Assembly: GCA_023404705.1 (NCBI GenBank)
Contig: JAEYAU010000266.1
Span: 1-43,073 of the forward strand
Source of the DNA: Pseudomonadota bacterium
Lineage (GTDB): Bacteria; Pseudomonadota; Alphaproteobacteria; Rhizobiales; Xanthobacteraceae
Direction of reading: 5' to 3'
Length of the DNA stretch: 43,073 nt
Of this stretch, positions 26,293 to 33,574 are shown piece by piece. The stretch's first letter is position 1; every line of letters begins with the position of its first letter. The position numbers and the translations under genes were made by a program. The notes under the pieces are model-generated. The model made no database searches, was not told the DNA's origin, and worked only from the letters and a program-made list of their open reading frames with translations.

Positions 26293-26934
26293 ATGATTCC
26301 GACAGGCCATTTCCGTATCGCGGTAGCGCTCGCGATCGCGGCGATGCTCGCCGGTTCGTCGCCCGCTCTGGCGCAGTCGCAGAAGAGCGCGCCCGCCAAG
26401 CAAAGCAAGGACACCAAGCAGAAGGCCAAGGAGGCGCCGAAGCAGACCCAGGCACCGCCGCCGGCGCCGCAGGCCGCGCTCGGCGGCACGCAGCCGTCAT
26501 TGCTTGGGCAGTTCGGCGATTGGGGCGCCTATGCGGCCGCAGCGGGCGGGCGCAAGGTCTGCTATGCGCTGGCGAAGCCGTCGTCCCAGCAGACCAATCC
26601 GACCGGCCGGCCGCGCGATCCCGCCTACCTGATGATCTCGACGCGTCCGGCCGAAAACGTCCGCGACGAGGTCTCGGTCGTGATCGGCTATCCGTTCAAG
26701 CCCGGATCCGACGCCACGGTGGAGATCGGCTCCAACAAGTACGCCATGTACACCCAGAACGACGGCGCCTGGATCAAGAACGCGGCCGAGGAGCCGCGCA
26801 TGGTGGACGCCATGCGACGGTCCCCGGAGCTGGTGGTCAGCGGCGTCTCGGGGCGCGGCACCCAGAGCACGGACCGCTATTCCCTGCGCGGCCTCGCCCA
26901 GGCGCTCGACCGGGCGGCCCAGGAGTGCCGCTAG
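26293..26934 (+). CDS. Invasion-associated locus B (IalB) family protein
   Basis: The 213-residue protein has a signal peptide (residues 1-28, ending PALAQ). A Lys/Gln/Pro-rich linker follows to about 65. Then comes the IalB domain: FGDWGAYAA, GRKVCYALAKP, DEVSVVIGYPF and KYAMYTQNDGAWIKN. In Bartonella the founding member aids erythrocyte invasion; in free-living relatives the family is common and probably has an envelope role. Two cysteines (in VCYAL and the last CR) may pair. GAGG lies six bases before the ATG. The gene lies before rlmN, as I recall for Bradyrhizobium. Confidence 0.85.
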   Translation: MIPTGHFRIAVALAIAAMLAGSSPALAQSQKSAPAKQSKDTKQKAKEAPKQTQAPPPAPQAALGGTQPSLLGQFGDWGAYAAAAGGRKVCYALAKPSSQQTNPTGRPRDPAYLMISTRPAENVRDEVSVVIGYPFKPGSDATVEIGSNKYAMYTQNDGAWIKNAAEEPRMVDAMRRSPELVVSGVSGRGTQSTDRYSLRGLAQALDRAAQECR

Positions 26935-27057
26935 GGGCCCGTTAGGCGCATCTCGCCGGAATTGAGGGTAACCAATCGGGCGCGGCGCGCTTCCGTTTCG
27001 GCGCCGCACGCCCCATTTATGCTAAGACCATCCCGACAACCCTGACGATCGAGACGC

Positions 27058-28302
27058 ATGACCACGAGCCATTCCGCCACCCTTGCGCCGTCGCGCCCCG
27101 AGCCCGCGCTCGAGAAGACGCCGCTGGAGCGCTATGTGGCGCCCGCGAAGCCGTCGCTCGTGGGCCTGTCGCGCGCGGAGCTCGCCGAGGAGCTCGGCCG
27201 CATCGGCGTGCCCGAGCGCCAGCGCAAGATGCGCGTGCAGCAGATCTGGCACTGGCTCTATGTGCGCGGCGCGCAAGGCTTCGAAGACATGACCAATGTC
27301 TCGAAGGACCTGCGCGTGCTGCTCGATCAGCACTTCACGCTGGCGCGTCCCGAGGTAGTGGCCGAGCAGGTCTCGGCCGACGGTACGCGCAAGTGGCTGC
27401 TGCGGCTGTCCGGCGAGCATGCGGGCGAGCGGCCGCACGAGGTCGAATGCGTCTACATCCCGGAGGCGGACCGCGCGACGCTCTGCTTGTCGAGCCAGGT
27501 CGGCTGCACGCTCACATGCTCGTTCTGTCACACCGGCACGCAGCGGCTGGTGCGCAACCTCACGGCGGGCGAGATCGTCGGCCAGGTGCTGGTCGCGCGC
27601 GACCGGCTCGGCGACTGGCCGGGCCGCACCGCGCCGGAAGGCGCCATCGTGCCGACCGACGGCGGGCGCTTCGTCACCAACATCGTCATGATGGGCATGG
27701 GCGAGCCGCTCTATAATTTCGAAAGCGTGCGCGATGCGCTGCTGCTGATCTCGGATCCGGACGGGCTCTGTCTTTCCAAGCGCAAGATCACGCTCTCGAC
27801 TTCCGGCGTCGTGCCGAACATCGCGGCGATGGGCGAAGCGACCGGCGTGATGCTGGCGGTGTCGCTGCATGCGGTGCGCGACGAACTGCGCAACGAGCTG
27901 GTGCCGCTCAATCGCAAATATCCGATCGCGGAATTGCTCGAGGCCTGTCGCAATTATCCGGGCCTCACCAATGCGCGCCGCATCACCTTCGAATACGTGA
28001 TGCTCAAGGGCGTGAACGACTCGCTCGCCGACGCCAAGGCGCTGGTGAAGCTGCTCAAGGGCATTCCGGCGAAGATCAATCTGATCCCGTTCAATCCCTG
28101 GCCCGGCACCCGATACGAGTGCTCGGACTGGGAGCAGATCGAGAAATTCTCCGAGGTGATCTTCAATGCGGGTTACGCCTCGCCGGTGCGCACGCCGCGC
28201 GGCCGCGATATCCTGGCGGCCTGCGGTCAGCTCAAGAGCCAGACCGAGAAGCTCTCGGCGCGCGAGCGCATGGCGCTGCGCGCGATGGCGATGACGGAGT
28301 AA
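27058..28302 (+). CDS. rlmN: 23S rRNA / tRNA adenine C2-methyltransferase RlmN
   Basis: RlmN is a radical-SAM enzyme that methylates C2 of A2503 in 23S rRNA and A37 of some tRNAs. The 414-residue protein shows the cluster motif CTLTCSFC with Cys150, Cys154 and Cys157. GMGEPLYNFE and VSLHAVRDELRNELVPLN follow. The second catalytic cysteine is Cys389 in AACGQL. It is longer than the E. coli enzyme because of an N-terminal extension of about 35 residues, usual in this order. The start at 27058 follows 123 bases after the IalB-family gene. Confidence 0.97.
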   Translation: MTTSHSATLAPSRPEPALEKTPLERYVAPAKPSLVGLSRAELAEELGRIGVPERQRKMRVQQIWHWLYVRGAQGFEDMTNVSKDLRVLLDQHFTLARPEVVAEQVSADGTRKWLLRLSGEHAGERPHEVECVYIPEADRATLCLSSQVGCTLTCSFCHTGTQRLVRNLTAGEIVGQVLVARDRLGDWPGRTAPEGAIVPTDGGRFVTNIVMMGMGEPLYNFESVRDALLLISDPDGLCLSKRKITLSTSGVVPNIAAMGEATGVMLAVSLHAVRDELRNELVPLNRKYPIAELLEACRNYPGLTNARRITFEYVMLKGVNDSLADAKALVKLLKGIPAKINLIPFNPWPGTRYECSDWEQIEKFSEVIFNAGYASPVRTPRGRDILAACGQLKSQTEKLSARERMALRAMAMTE

Positions 28303-28326
28303 GGCCGCGGCCCGGAGGTCGGAAGC

Positions 28327-28770
28327 GTGCGTGAACGTGTGCTCTCGATTGTCCTCGGCTACGCGGCTGCGGTCCTGGCCGCGAGCATTGTCATCACGGG
28401 CGCGATCTGGCTGCCGTCCTTCTGGCATGACATAGCGCGCGCCGATCTCGGCTTTCCCTTCGTCGTTCTTCGCGTCGTGCTCGTCGCGGTCACGGGTGTG
28501 TCGCTCATCCCCGCGGTGCTGGGGATCCTCTTCGCGGAACGGAAGACCGTTCGCACGGCACGTGCCTATGTCGCGTTCGGCGCCATCCTGAGTGTCGTGG
28601 CACTCCTCGGCGGCTTGGTCCTCTTCACGCCGCCTCCCGGCGCAGGGCTCGTTCACGCACTGGCGTTCCTCGTGGCCGGCGCGCTCGGCGGTCTCGTTTA
28701 CTGGCGGATCGCGGGCCGAGCCGCGGGGCTCTGGCGTCCCGCGAAAGCGCAACCGGCGCCGGAGGCGTAA
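28327..28770 (+). CDS. Small membrane protein of unknown function, paralogue 1
   Basis: I do not recognise this 147-residue protein. It has four hydrophobic segments (about 8-30, 44-68, 79-101 and 106-128). A C-terminal stretch GALGGLVYWRIAG continues AAGLWRP. The same pattern ends the next protein (GLAGGFAYWLVAG, then AGFWKP), so the two are tandem paralogues. It starts with GTG at 28327, eight bases after GGAGG, 24 bases after rlmN. Its TAA overlaps the ATG of paralogue 2 (TAATG). No charged catalytic motif is visible. Confidence 0.75.
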   Translation: MRERVLSIVLGYAAAVLAASIVITGAIWLPSFWHDIARADLGFPFVVLRVVLVAVTGVSLIPAVLGILFAERKTVRTARAYVAFGAILSVVALLGGLVLFTPPPGAGLVHALAFLVAGALGGLVYWRIAGRAAGLWRPAKAQPAPEA

Positions 28771-29249
28771 TGGACGTCGTGCTGCGCCTCATCCTGCGCT
28801 TCATCCTGGTGCCGCTCGGCTACTTCGTGGCGGTGCTCGCGGGCGCGGCCGTGATCCTGTTCGGGTCCTGGCGTTTCGGCGAGATGGCGCTGCGGCTCGA
28901 TCCGGGCAGCGCAGACGTGGCGCTCTTCGGCTTCGCGATTGCGGGCCCGATCCTGTTCGTGATGCTGCTCAGCATGATGTGGCTGCCGGGCGCGATCGGG
29001 ATCCTCATCTCGGAAGCGCTCGCGATCCGCTCCTGGGTCTTCCACGCGCTCAACGGCGCGGCCTCGGCCTGGATCGGCTGGCAGCTGTTCGGCTGGTTCG
29101 ACGAGTCGCGCGTGCCGCTGAACCAGCCCTTGCAGGTGATCGCGGCCGGTCTCGCGGGCGGCTTCGCGTATTGGCTGGTCGCGGGCTCGAGCGCGGGCTT
29201 CTGGAAGCCGGTGTTTCGCCGCGAACCGCTGCCGGTCACACGCAGCTAA
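28770..29249 (+). CDS. Small membrane protein of unknown function, paralogue 2
   Basis: This 159-residue protein has four hydrophobic segments: about 7-32, 48-82 (partly merged), 88-105 and 122-140. It ends with the GGFAYWLVAG and AGFWKP pattern shared with paralogue 1. Both place a Trp-rich amphipathic piece in the second half. Its start overlaps the stop of paralogue 1 by one base, so they are surely cotranslated, probably from the rlmN message. The stop overlaps that of the convergent lysE-like gene in CTAA. The function is unknown. Confidence 0.75.
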   Translation: MDVVLRLILRFILVPLGYFVAVLAGAAVILFGSWRFGEMALRLDPGSADVALFGFAIAGPILFVMLLSMMWLPGAIGILISEALAIRSWVFHALNGAASAWIGWQLFGWFDESRVPLNQPLQVIAAGLAGGFAYWLVAGSSAGFWKPVFRREPLPVTRS

Positions 29250-29887
29250 TTGTTCCGCGCGAACACCAGGCGCACCGCGAAGGCCCCCATCACGCCGGCG
29301 AAGATGTAGTCGAAGGCCCGCATGGCGCGGCGCGAGGAGCGCAGCGCCGCCGTGAAGCGATCGGCGAGCAGGATCATCAGCGCGCACATCGGCAGGCCGA
29401 GCGCGATGTAGTAGAGACCGAGGAAGGTCAGCTTCGCGCCCGCATGCGGATCGCTCACCGAGACGAACTGCGGCAGGAAGGTCACGAAGAACATGATGAT
29501 CTTCGGATTGAGGATGTTGACGCCGATCGCGGTGAGGAACACGCGCGAGAGCGGGCGCGGCGCGCTCGTCTGGGTCGAGAGGTTGAGCGCGGTGCCGTGG
29601 CGCAACGCCTGCACGGCGAGCCAGAGCAGATAGGCGACACCCGCGACCTTGAGCACGTTGAACGCCGTCGCGGAGGCGGCGAGCAGCGCCGAGAGACCGA
29701 ACACGGCCAGCATCGTGTGCACCAGGAGGCCCGTGCAGGCGCCGAGCATCGAGACGAGCCCGCGCGCGCGGCCGCCCGCGAGCGTCTGGCCGAGGAACAG
29801 CGTCATGTCGGGGCCGGGCGTGATGATCAGCAGCAGCGAGGCGAGCGTGTAGGCGATCAGCACGTCGATCGAGGGAAGGAAGGTCAT
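29246..29887 (-). CDS. LysE-family translocator
   Basis: The 213-residue inner-membrane exporter of the LysE/RhtB superfamily has six membrane segments. It shows LIITPGPDMTLFLGQTLAGG (the conserved PGP motif at about 24-26), GACTGLLVHTMLAVFGLSAL and GVNILNPKIIMFFVTFLPQF. Members export amino acids or related metabolites. Its ATG overlaps the stop of the upstream isomerase-like gene by four bases, so the two form an operon read leftward. The substrate is unknown. Confidence 0.92.
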   Translation of the reverse strand: MTFLPSIDVLIAYTLASLLLIITPGPDMTLFLGQTLAGGRARGLVSMLGACTGLLVHTMLAVFGLSALLAASATAFNVLKVAGVAYLLWLAVQALRHGTALNLSTQTSAPRPLSRVFLTAIGVNILNPKIIMFFVTFLPQFVSVSDPHAGAKLTFLGLYYIALGLPMCALMILLADRFTAALRSSRRAMRAFDYIFAGVMGAFAVRLVFARNN

Positions 29888-30498
29888 GCCGCGGCCTCGG
29901 TGTGGCTTCTCGCCCAGGCGAGCGCCTGCTCGAGCCGGTCGTTGCCCCAGAACAGTTCGCCATCCGCCGTGACGAAGCTCGGCGCGCCGAAGACGCCGGC
30001 GCGTTGCGCCTCGTCGGTCGCGGTGCGCAGCGCGCCCTTGATCTCGTCCGATTGCGCGCGCGCGAGCGTCTTCTCGGCGTCGAGGCCGAGGCTCGTCAGC
30101 ACCTCGCCGATCACGGCCGGATCGTCGATGCGCTTGCCCTCCGCGAACTCCGCCTTGTAGACGGCTGGCGCGAAACGTTCGATCCAGCCCTCCATCACGC
30201 CGACCGTCCCGACGCGACCGGCGAGCAGGCTGTGCGCCGGGAACGGCTCGGGCCGTTTGAATGACAGGCCGAGCTGCGCGCAGAGGCGCTCGACGTCGCG
30301 CACCATATAGCGGCCCTTGATTGGGTAGAGATTGAACGGCGAAGTCTCGAGCCCCTGCGCCTTGAAGATCGGCCCGAGCAGGAAGGGTTTCCACCGCACG
30401 CTCACGCCGGCGGCCTCGGCGAGCGGGCCGATGCGGAGCGCGGTCGGATACGAGTAGGTGGACGCGAAGTCGAAATAGAAGTCGATGCTTGGGGTCAT
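29884..30498 (-). CDS. 2-hydroxychromene-2-carboxylate isomerase family protein (DsbA-like)
   Basis: The 204-residue protein belongs to the kappa-GST/DsbA-like group. IDFYFDFASTYSYP at 5-18 carries the Ser that replaces the DsbA cysteine pair and binds glutathione. RWKPFLLGPIFKAQG and GVFGAPSFVTADGELFWGNDR (landmarks) include the cis-proline loop and the C-terminal signature. HCCA isomerases act in naphthalene breakdown, but many homologues lie outside such pathways and no aromatic genes are near here. The ATG at 30498 gives the family start; upstream codons do not match. It is the first gene of an operon with the lysE-like gene. Confidence 0.9.
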   Translation of the reverse strand: MTPSIDFYFDFASTYSYPTALRIGPLAEAAGVSVRWKPFLLGPIFKAQGLETSPFNLYPIKGRYMVRDVERLCAQLGLSFKRPEPFPAHSLLAGRVGTVGVMEGWIERFAPAVYKAEFAEGKRIDDPAVIGEVLTSLGLDAEKTLARAQSDEIKGALRTATDEAQRAGVFGAPSFVTADGELFWGNDRLEQALAWARSHTEAAA

Positions 30499-30610
30499 GG
30501 CCAAGATATCCCATGGCGGGACCAGCACATCAACCGAGAGCGTGACACCCGAGGGTGTGCGGCATCGTGCGACCCTTTCCAAGGTGAGCCCGGTTCGCTA
30601 GACCCGTCGC

Positions 30611-31411
30611 ATGAACCGCAGGGGGCTTTGGATCGCGCTGCTGGTCGCCGCCATTGTCGGGGTCGTGTTCGGACTCTATCCGCAACTCGATCTCGCGATC
30701 TCGCGCTTCTTCTTCAACGAGACCGCGAAGGACTTCACGATGGGTCATCCGCGCTGGGTCGCGATTCTGCGCGACGGTGCGCGCACGATCGAAGCCCTGC
30801 TGGTGGCGCCCGCCGTGATCGCGATCGTGCTCAAGCTCCTCTGGCCGCCGCGGCGCATGCTGATCTCGGGCCGCGCCGCGATATTCCTGGTCACGACGCT
30901 GGCGCTCGCGCCCGGTGTCGCCGCAAACGTCATCCTCAAGGACAATTGGGGCCGGCCGCGGCCGATCGACGTCACGGTGTTCAACGGCGCCGATCCGTTC
31001 GTCCCCTGGTGGGATCCGCGCGGTGTCTGCCCGAAGAACTGCTCCTTCGTCTCGGGCGAGGCCTCGGCCGGGTTCTGGACGTTGGCGCCGGCATCGTTCG
31101 CGCCGCCGGCCTGGCGCCCGCTCGCCTATGCGGGCGCGCTCGGCTTCGGCGCCATGATGGGCACGATCCGCATGGCGGGCGGCGGCCATTTTTTCTCCGA
31201 CACGGTCTTCGCGGGCGTCGTCACCTTCCTGATCGTCTGGCTCATGCACGGGCTGATCTATCGCTGGCCGGCGACGCGCTGGACCGACGCAGGGGTCGAG
31301 CGCGCCTTCGAGCGCATCGCAGGGCCGCCGCACCGGGTGCTCGTGCGCCTGTTCACGCGCCGGCCCTCGCCGCCGCTCGACCGGCCGGATACGCCGCAAG
31401 GACGCGCCTGA
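30611..31411 (+). CDS. PAP2-family membrane phosphatase
   Basis: The 266-residue membrane protein has the PAP2 signatures. Motif 1 is Lys110 to Pro118 in KDNWGRPRP. Motif 3 is R187 to D197 in RMAGGGHFFSD (Arg-x5-His-x3-Asp). Motif 2, normally PSGH, reads VSGEASAG, with Glu150 in place of the catalytic histidine. The periplasmic active site would remove phosphate from a lipid such as lipid A or undecaprenyl pyrophosphate, as in LpxE-type proteins. About six helices are present. The start is ATG at 30611, divergent from the isomerase-like gene. Confidence 0.9.
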   Translation: MNRRGLWIALLVAAIVGVVFGLYPQLDLAISRFFFNETAKDFTMGHPRWVAILRDGARTIEALLVAPAVIAIVLKLLWPPRRMLISGRAAIFLVTTLALAPGVAANVILKDNWGRPRPIDVTVFNGADPFVPWWDPRGVCPKNCSFVSGEASAGFWTLAPASFAPPAWRPLAYAGALGFGAMMGTIRMAGGGHFFSDTVFAGVVTFLIVWLMHGLIYRWPATRWTDAGVERAFERIAGPPHRVLVRLFTRRPSPPLDRPDTPQGRA

Positions 31412-31485
31412 GCCGATTGGTGTAGACTCAGGTCCGATCGAACCGGCGCGCCCCTGATCGACACTCATGCGTGTCCAGATTGTTG

Positions 31486-31536
31486 ATTGGCGCAGGTTGT
31501 CGGCGAACCGGTATCCACTTCGCCGGAACATGCGCT
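31486..31536. repeat. Palindromic intergenic repeat, family 1, copy B
   Basis: The 51-base unit begins ATTGGCGCA and ends GGAACATGCGCT. It matches copy A (15670-15723) almost base for base after a three-base gap. It ends 16 bases before the ATG of the DUF1176 gene, so it occupies the leader of that message and its hairpin could affect expression. Confidence 0.85.
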
Positions 31537-31552
31537 CACCGGGATCGAAGCA

Positions 31553-32638
31553 ATGCGTCTCCTCGCTGCCATACTTCTTCTTGCGCTCGGCGCCAGCCAC
31601 GCCGAGGCCGCCAAACCGGTTGAAGCCTTCAAGCAGTTGCGCGAGTGGTTCGTCGCCTGCGACAATCTTCGCGCCTGCATGGCCTTCGGCTTCAACGACT
31701 CGGCGAGCGATTTCCGCACATTTCTGCGCATCTCTCGCGCAGGCGAGCCGGATGCGCAGCCAGAGATCGAGATCTTCTTCCAGTTCGAGGGCGTCGGCGC
31801 GCATTCGCGGCTGCGGCTCACCTTCGACGATGCCTCGCTGGGCGGAGTGCCGGCCGAGCCGCTACCCGTCACCGTGGTCGACGACGAGACCGTGAAGGCG
31901 AAGCTGCCGGCTGCGCTGGTGCCGGACTTTCTCGCCGCCGTGCGCAAGGCCGCGAAGCTCACGGTCGAAGACCTCGGCACGCCGAAGGCGAACGAGGGTG
32001 ACGACGGCAAGGCGACCGTCTCGATGTCGGGCGCCACCGCTTCGTTCCTCTACATGGACGAGCAGCAGAAGCGCGTCGGCACCGTCACGGCGCTCGCTGC
32101 CAAGGGCGCGAAGCCCGCAAGCGCTGTGCCGGCGTTGCCCGCGTTGCCGGTCGTGCGCGTGGCGAAACCCTACGAAGGCGGCGCACCCCTGCCCAAGGCG
32201 GCGCCCAAAGCCGTAGTCAGCGCGGCCAAGAAGCTCCGCGCCGCCGACTTCGACGAATCGATCGAGCCCGAGCCGCTGGCGGCCCGGCTCTCGGCCAGCA
32301 AGACGCTCTGGGGCGTCGTCACTGAGATGCCGGCTTATAACTACCAATACGCGCTCTACGTCGTCGACAATGGCCGTGTCCGTCCCGTGGTGTTCGACGA
32401 TCCGACGGGCGAGCGCGACAAGACCCACGAGGCGACGCTGCCGGAGTTCGATCCCAAGACCAACATCCTGAAGACCTTCTATCGCGGGCGCGGCATGGGC
32501 GACTGCGGCGGCATCACAGAATGGGGCTGGGACGGCGAGAAATTCCGCATGATCAGCACCACGCTCATGACCGAGTGCCGCGGCGTGCGCTCGGAGCAGT
32601 GGCCCGTCACGTATCGCGCGCGCGTGGAGTATCGCTGA
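31553..32638 (+). CDS. DUF1176 secreted protein
   Basis: The 361-residue protein has a signal peptide (residues 1-19, ending HAEAA). It continues QLREWFVACDNLRACMAFGF, which is the hallmark of DUF1176 (Trp, Cys-Asp-Asn, Cys). C-terminal cysteines lie in GDCGG and MTECRG. The family is periplasmic and its function is unknown. A Pro/Ala/Lys-rich linker at about 180-225 separates two halves. The ATG at 31553 is chosen because the signal peptide begins there; the frame is open back to 31487 through a palindromic repeat. No strong ribosome site is visible. Confidence 0.9.
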   Translation: MRLLAAILLLALGASHAEAAKPVEAFKQLREWFVACDNLRACMAFGFNDSASDFRTFLRISRAGEPDAQPEIEIFFQFEGVGAHSRLRLTFDDASLGGVPAEPLPVTVVDDETVKAKLPAALVPDFLAAVRKAAKLTVEDLGTPKANEGDDGKATVSMSGATASFLYMDEQQKRVGTVTALAAKGAKPASAVPALPALPVVRVAKPYEGGAPLPKAAPKAVVSAAKKLRAADFDESIEPEPLAARLSASKTLWGVVTEMPAYNYQYALYVVDNGRVRPVVFDDPTGERDKTHEATLPEFDPKTNILKTFYRGRGMGDCGGITEWGWDGEKFRMISTTLMTECRGVRSEQWPVTYRARVEYR

Positions 32639-32658
32639 GCGCGCGGCGCGGCGGCGGT

Positions 32659-33423
32659 TCACACTGGCAGGAAGCGCGCGAAGGATTCGTCGACCGTCTT
32701 CGACAGGTGCTTCCGATAGACCGCATGGCAGGGATGATCCGGCGCGATGCGGCCGAACTGCACATCCGCGACGGTGGCGACCGGCAACAGCGCGATCGGC
32801 GCCGCAACGGGAAGCAGCTGCGCGCCGAGCCCGACCTGCAGCGTGGTGAGGATGCCGTACATCTCGCCCGTGATGCTCGGGCGGCCCGCGATGATCAGCC
32901 GAAATTGCCCGTGCCGATTGGTGACGAAATAGATATGGCCGGACTGGTTCGGCACCGAGATCGAGCCGAACTGCGTGAAGGCCGCATCGAGCCGCTCGGC
33001 CTCGCGGAAGGTGAGGCATGAGGCGGCCTCGTCCCAGGCGACCTCGGTGCGATAGGCGTAGATCGCGTCGCGGTCGCCGAAGGAGGGGCGCAGCGTCAGA
33101 TACGTCCCCTCGATCCAGGACACGGCGGGGCGCGCGTAGGAGCCGAGCTCGGGCGGCGCAACACCGATCGGCGTCGGCATCGGAGCGATCGGCGCCGCAT
33201 TGCCCTTGCGGAGCGGGACGCCGAGGGCCTCCTCGAGGCGGATGGTGGTCGCCAGCGTGAAGGGGCGGCGGCCCGACAGGGCCTTCTCCAGGGTCGAAAT
33301 GCTGATCTTGGCCTGATCGGCCAGCCGTTGCCGCGAGATGCGGCGGCGCGCCAGCTCCTCGCGGATCAGGCCCGCGACCGACTGGCTCTGCTCGTCCGAA
33401 AGCTGCTTGTCGGCTGCCGTCAT
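32659..33423 (-). CDS. XRE-family (helix-turn-helix) transcriptional regulator
   Basis: The 254-residue protein has an N-terminal helix-turn-helix at about 18-72: LIREELARRRISRQRLADQ, then SISTLEKALSGRRPFTLAT. A C-terminal domain of about 165 residues follows, rich in beta strands and aromatic residues, with GTYLTLRPSFGDRDAIYAYR and IYFVTNRHGQFRLIIAGRP as landmarks. This resembles a sensory domain, but I do not recognise the ligand class. It is divergent from the sortase substrate gene across 151 bases and could regulate it. The ATG is at 33423. Confidence 0.85.
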   Translation of the reverse strand: MTAADKQLSDEQSQSVAGLIREELARRRISRQRLADQAKISISTLEKALSGRRPFTLATTIRLEEALGVPLRKGNAAPIAPMPTPIGVAPPELGSYARPAVSWIEGTYLTLRPSFGDRDAIYAYRTEVAWDEAASCLTFREAERLDAAFTQFGSISVPNQSGHIYFVTNRHGQFRLIIAGRPSITGEMYGILTTLQVGLGAQLLPVAAPIALLPVATVADVQFGRIAPDHPCHAVYRKHLSKTVDESFARFLPV

Positions 33424-33574
33424 TGACGCCTCGACCCGTACAAATCCTCACATATCCGCATCGGGGCGCATAGGGCAAGGCGCAACGTGACGGAAGCTTG
33501 CCGAACAACGCCAATCATGACGCTCACGGTGCGCACCGCTCCCGGCGAATAAATGGCGCGGGTTCGAAGGGGCA

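Noticed and set aside
27022..28752. 576-codon minus-strand open frame opposite rlmN
   Set aside because: Antisense to a certain enzyme gene, with low-complexity charged composition and no motif.
29884..30498. Naphthalene degradation locus around the HCCA isomerase-like gene
   Set aside because: No dioxygenase, aldolase or dehydrogenase genes are nearby; the partner gene is a LysE-type exporter, so the name reflects family only.
31862..33514. 550-codon minus-strand open frame overlapping the XRE regulator in another frame
   Set aside because: The XRE frame has a clear helix-turn-helix; this one is Arg/Ala-rich with no recognisable domain.
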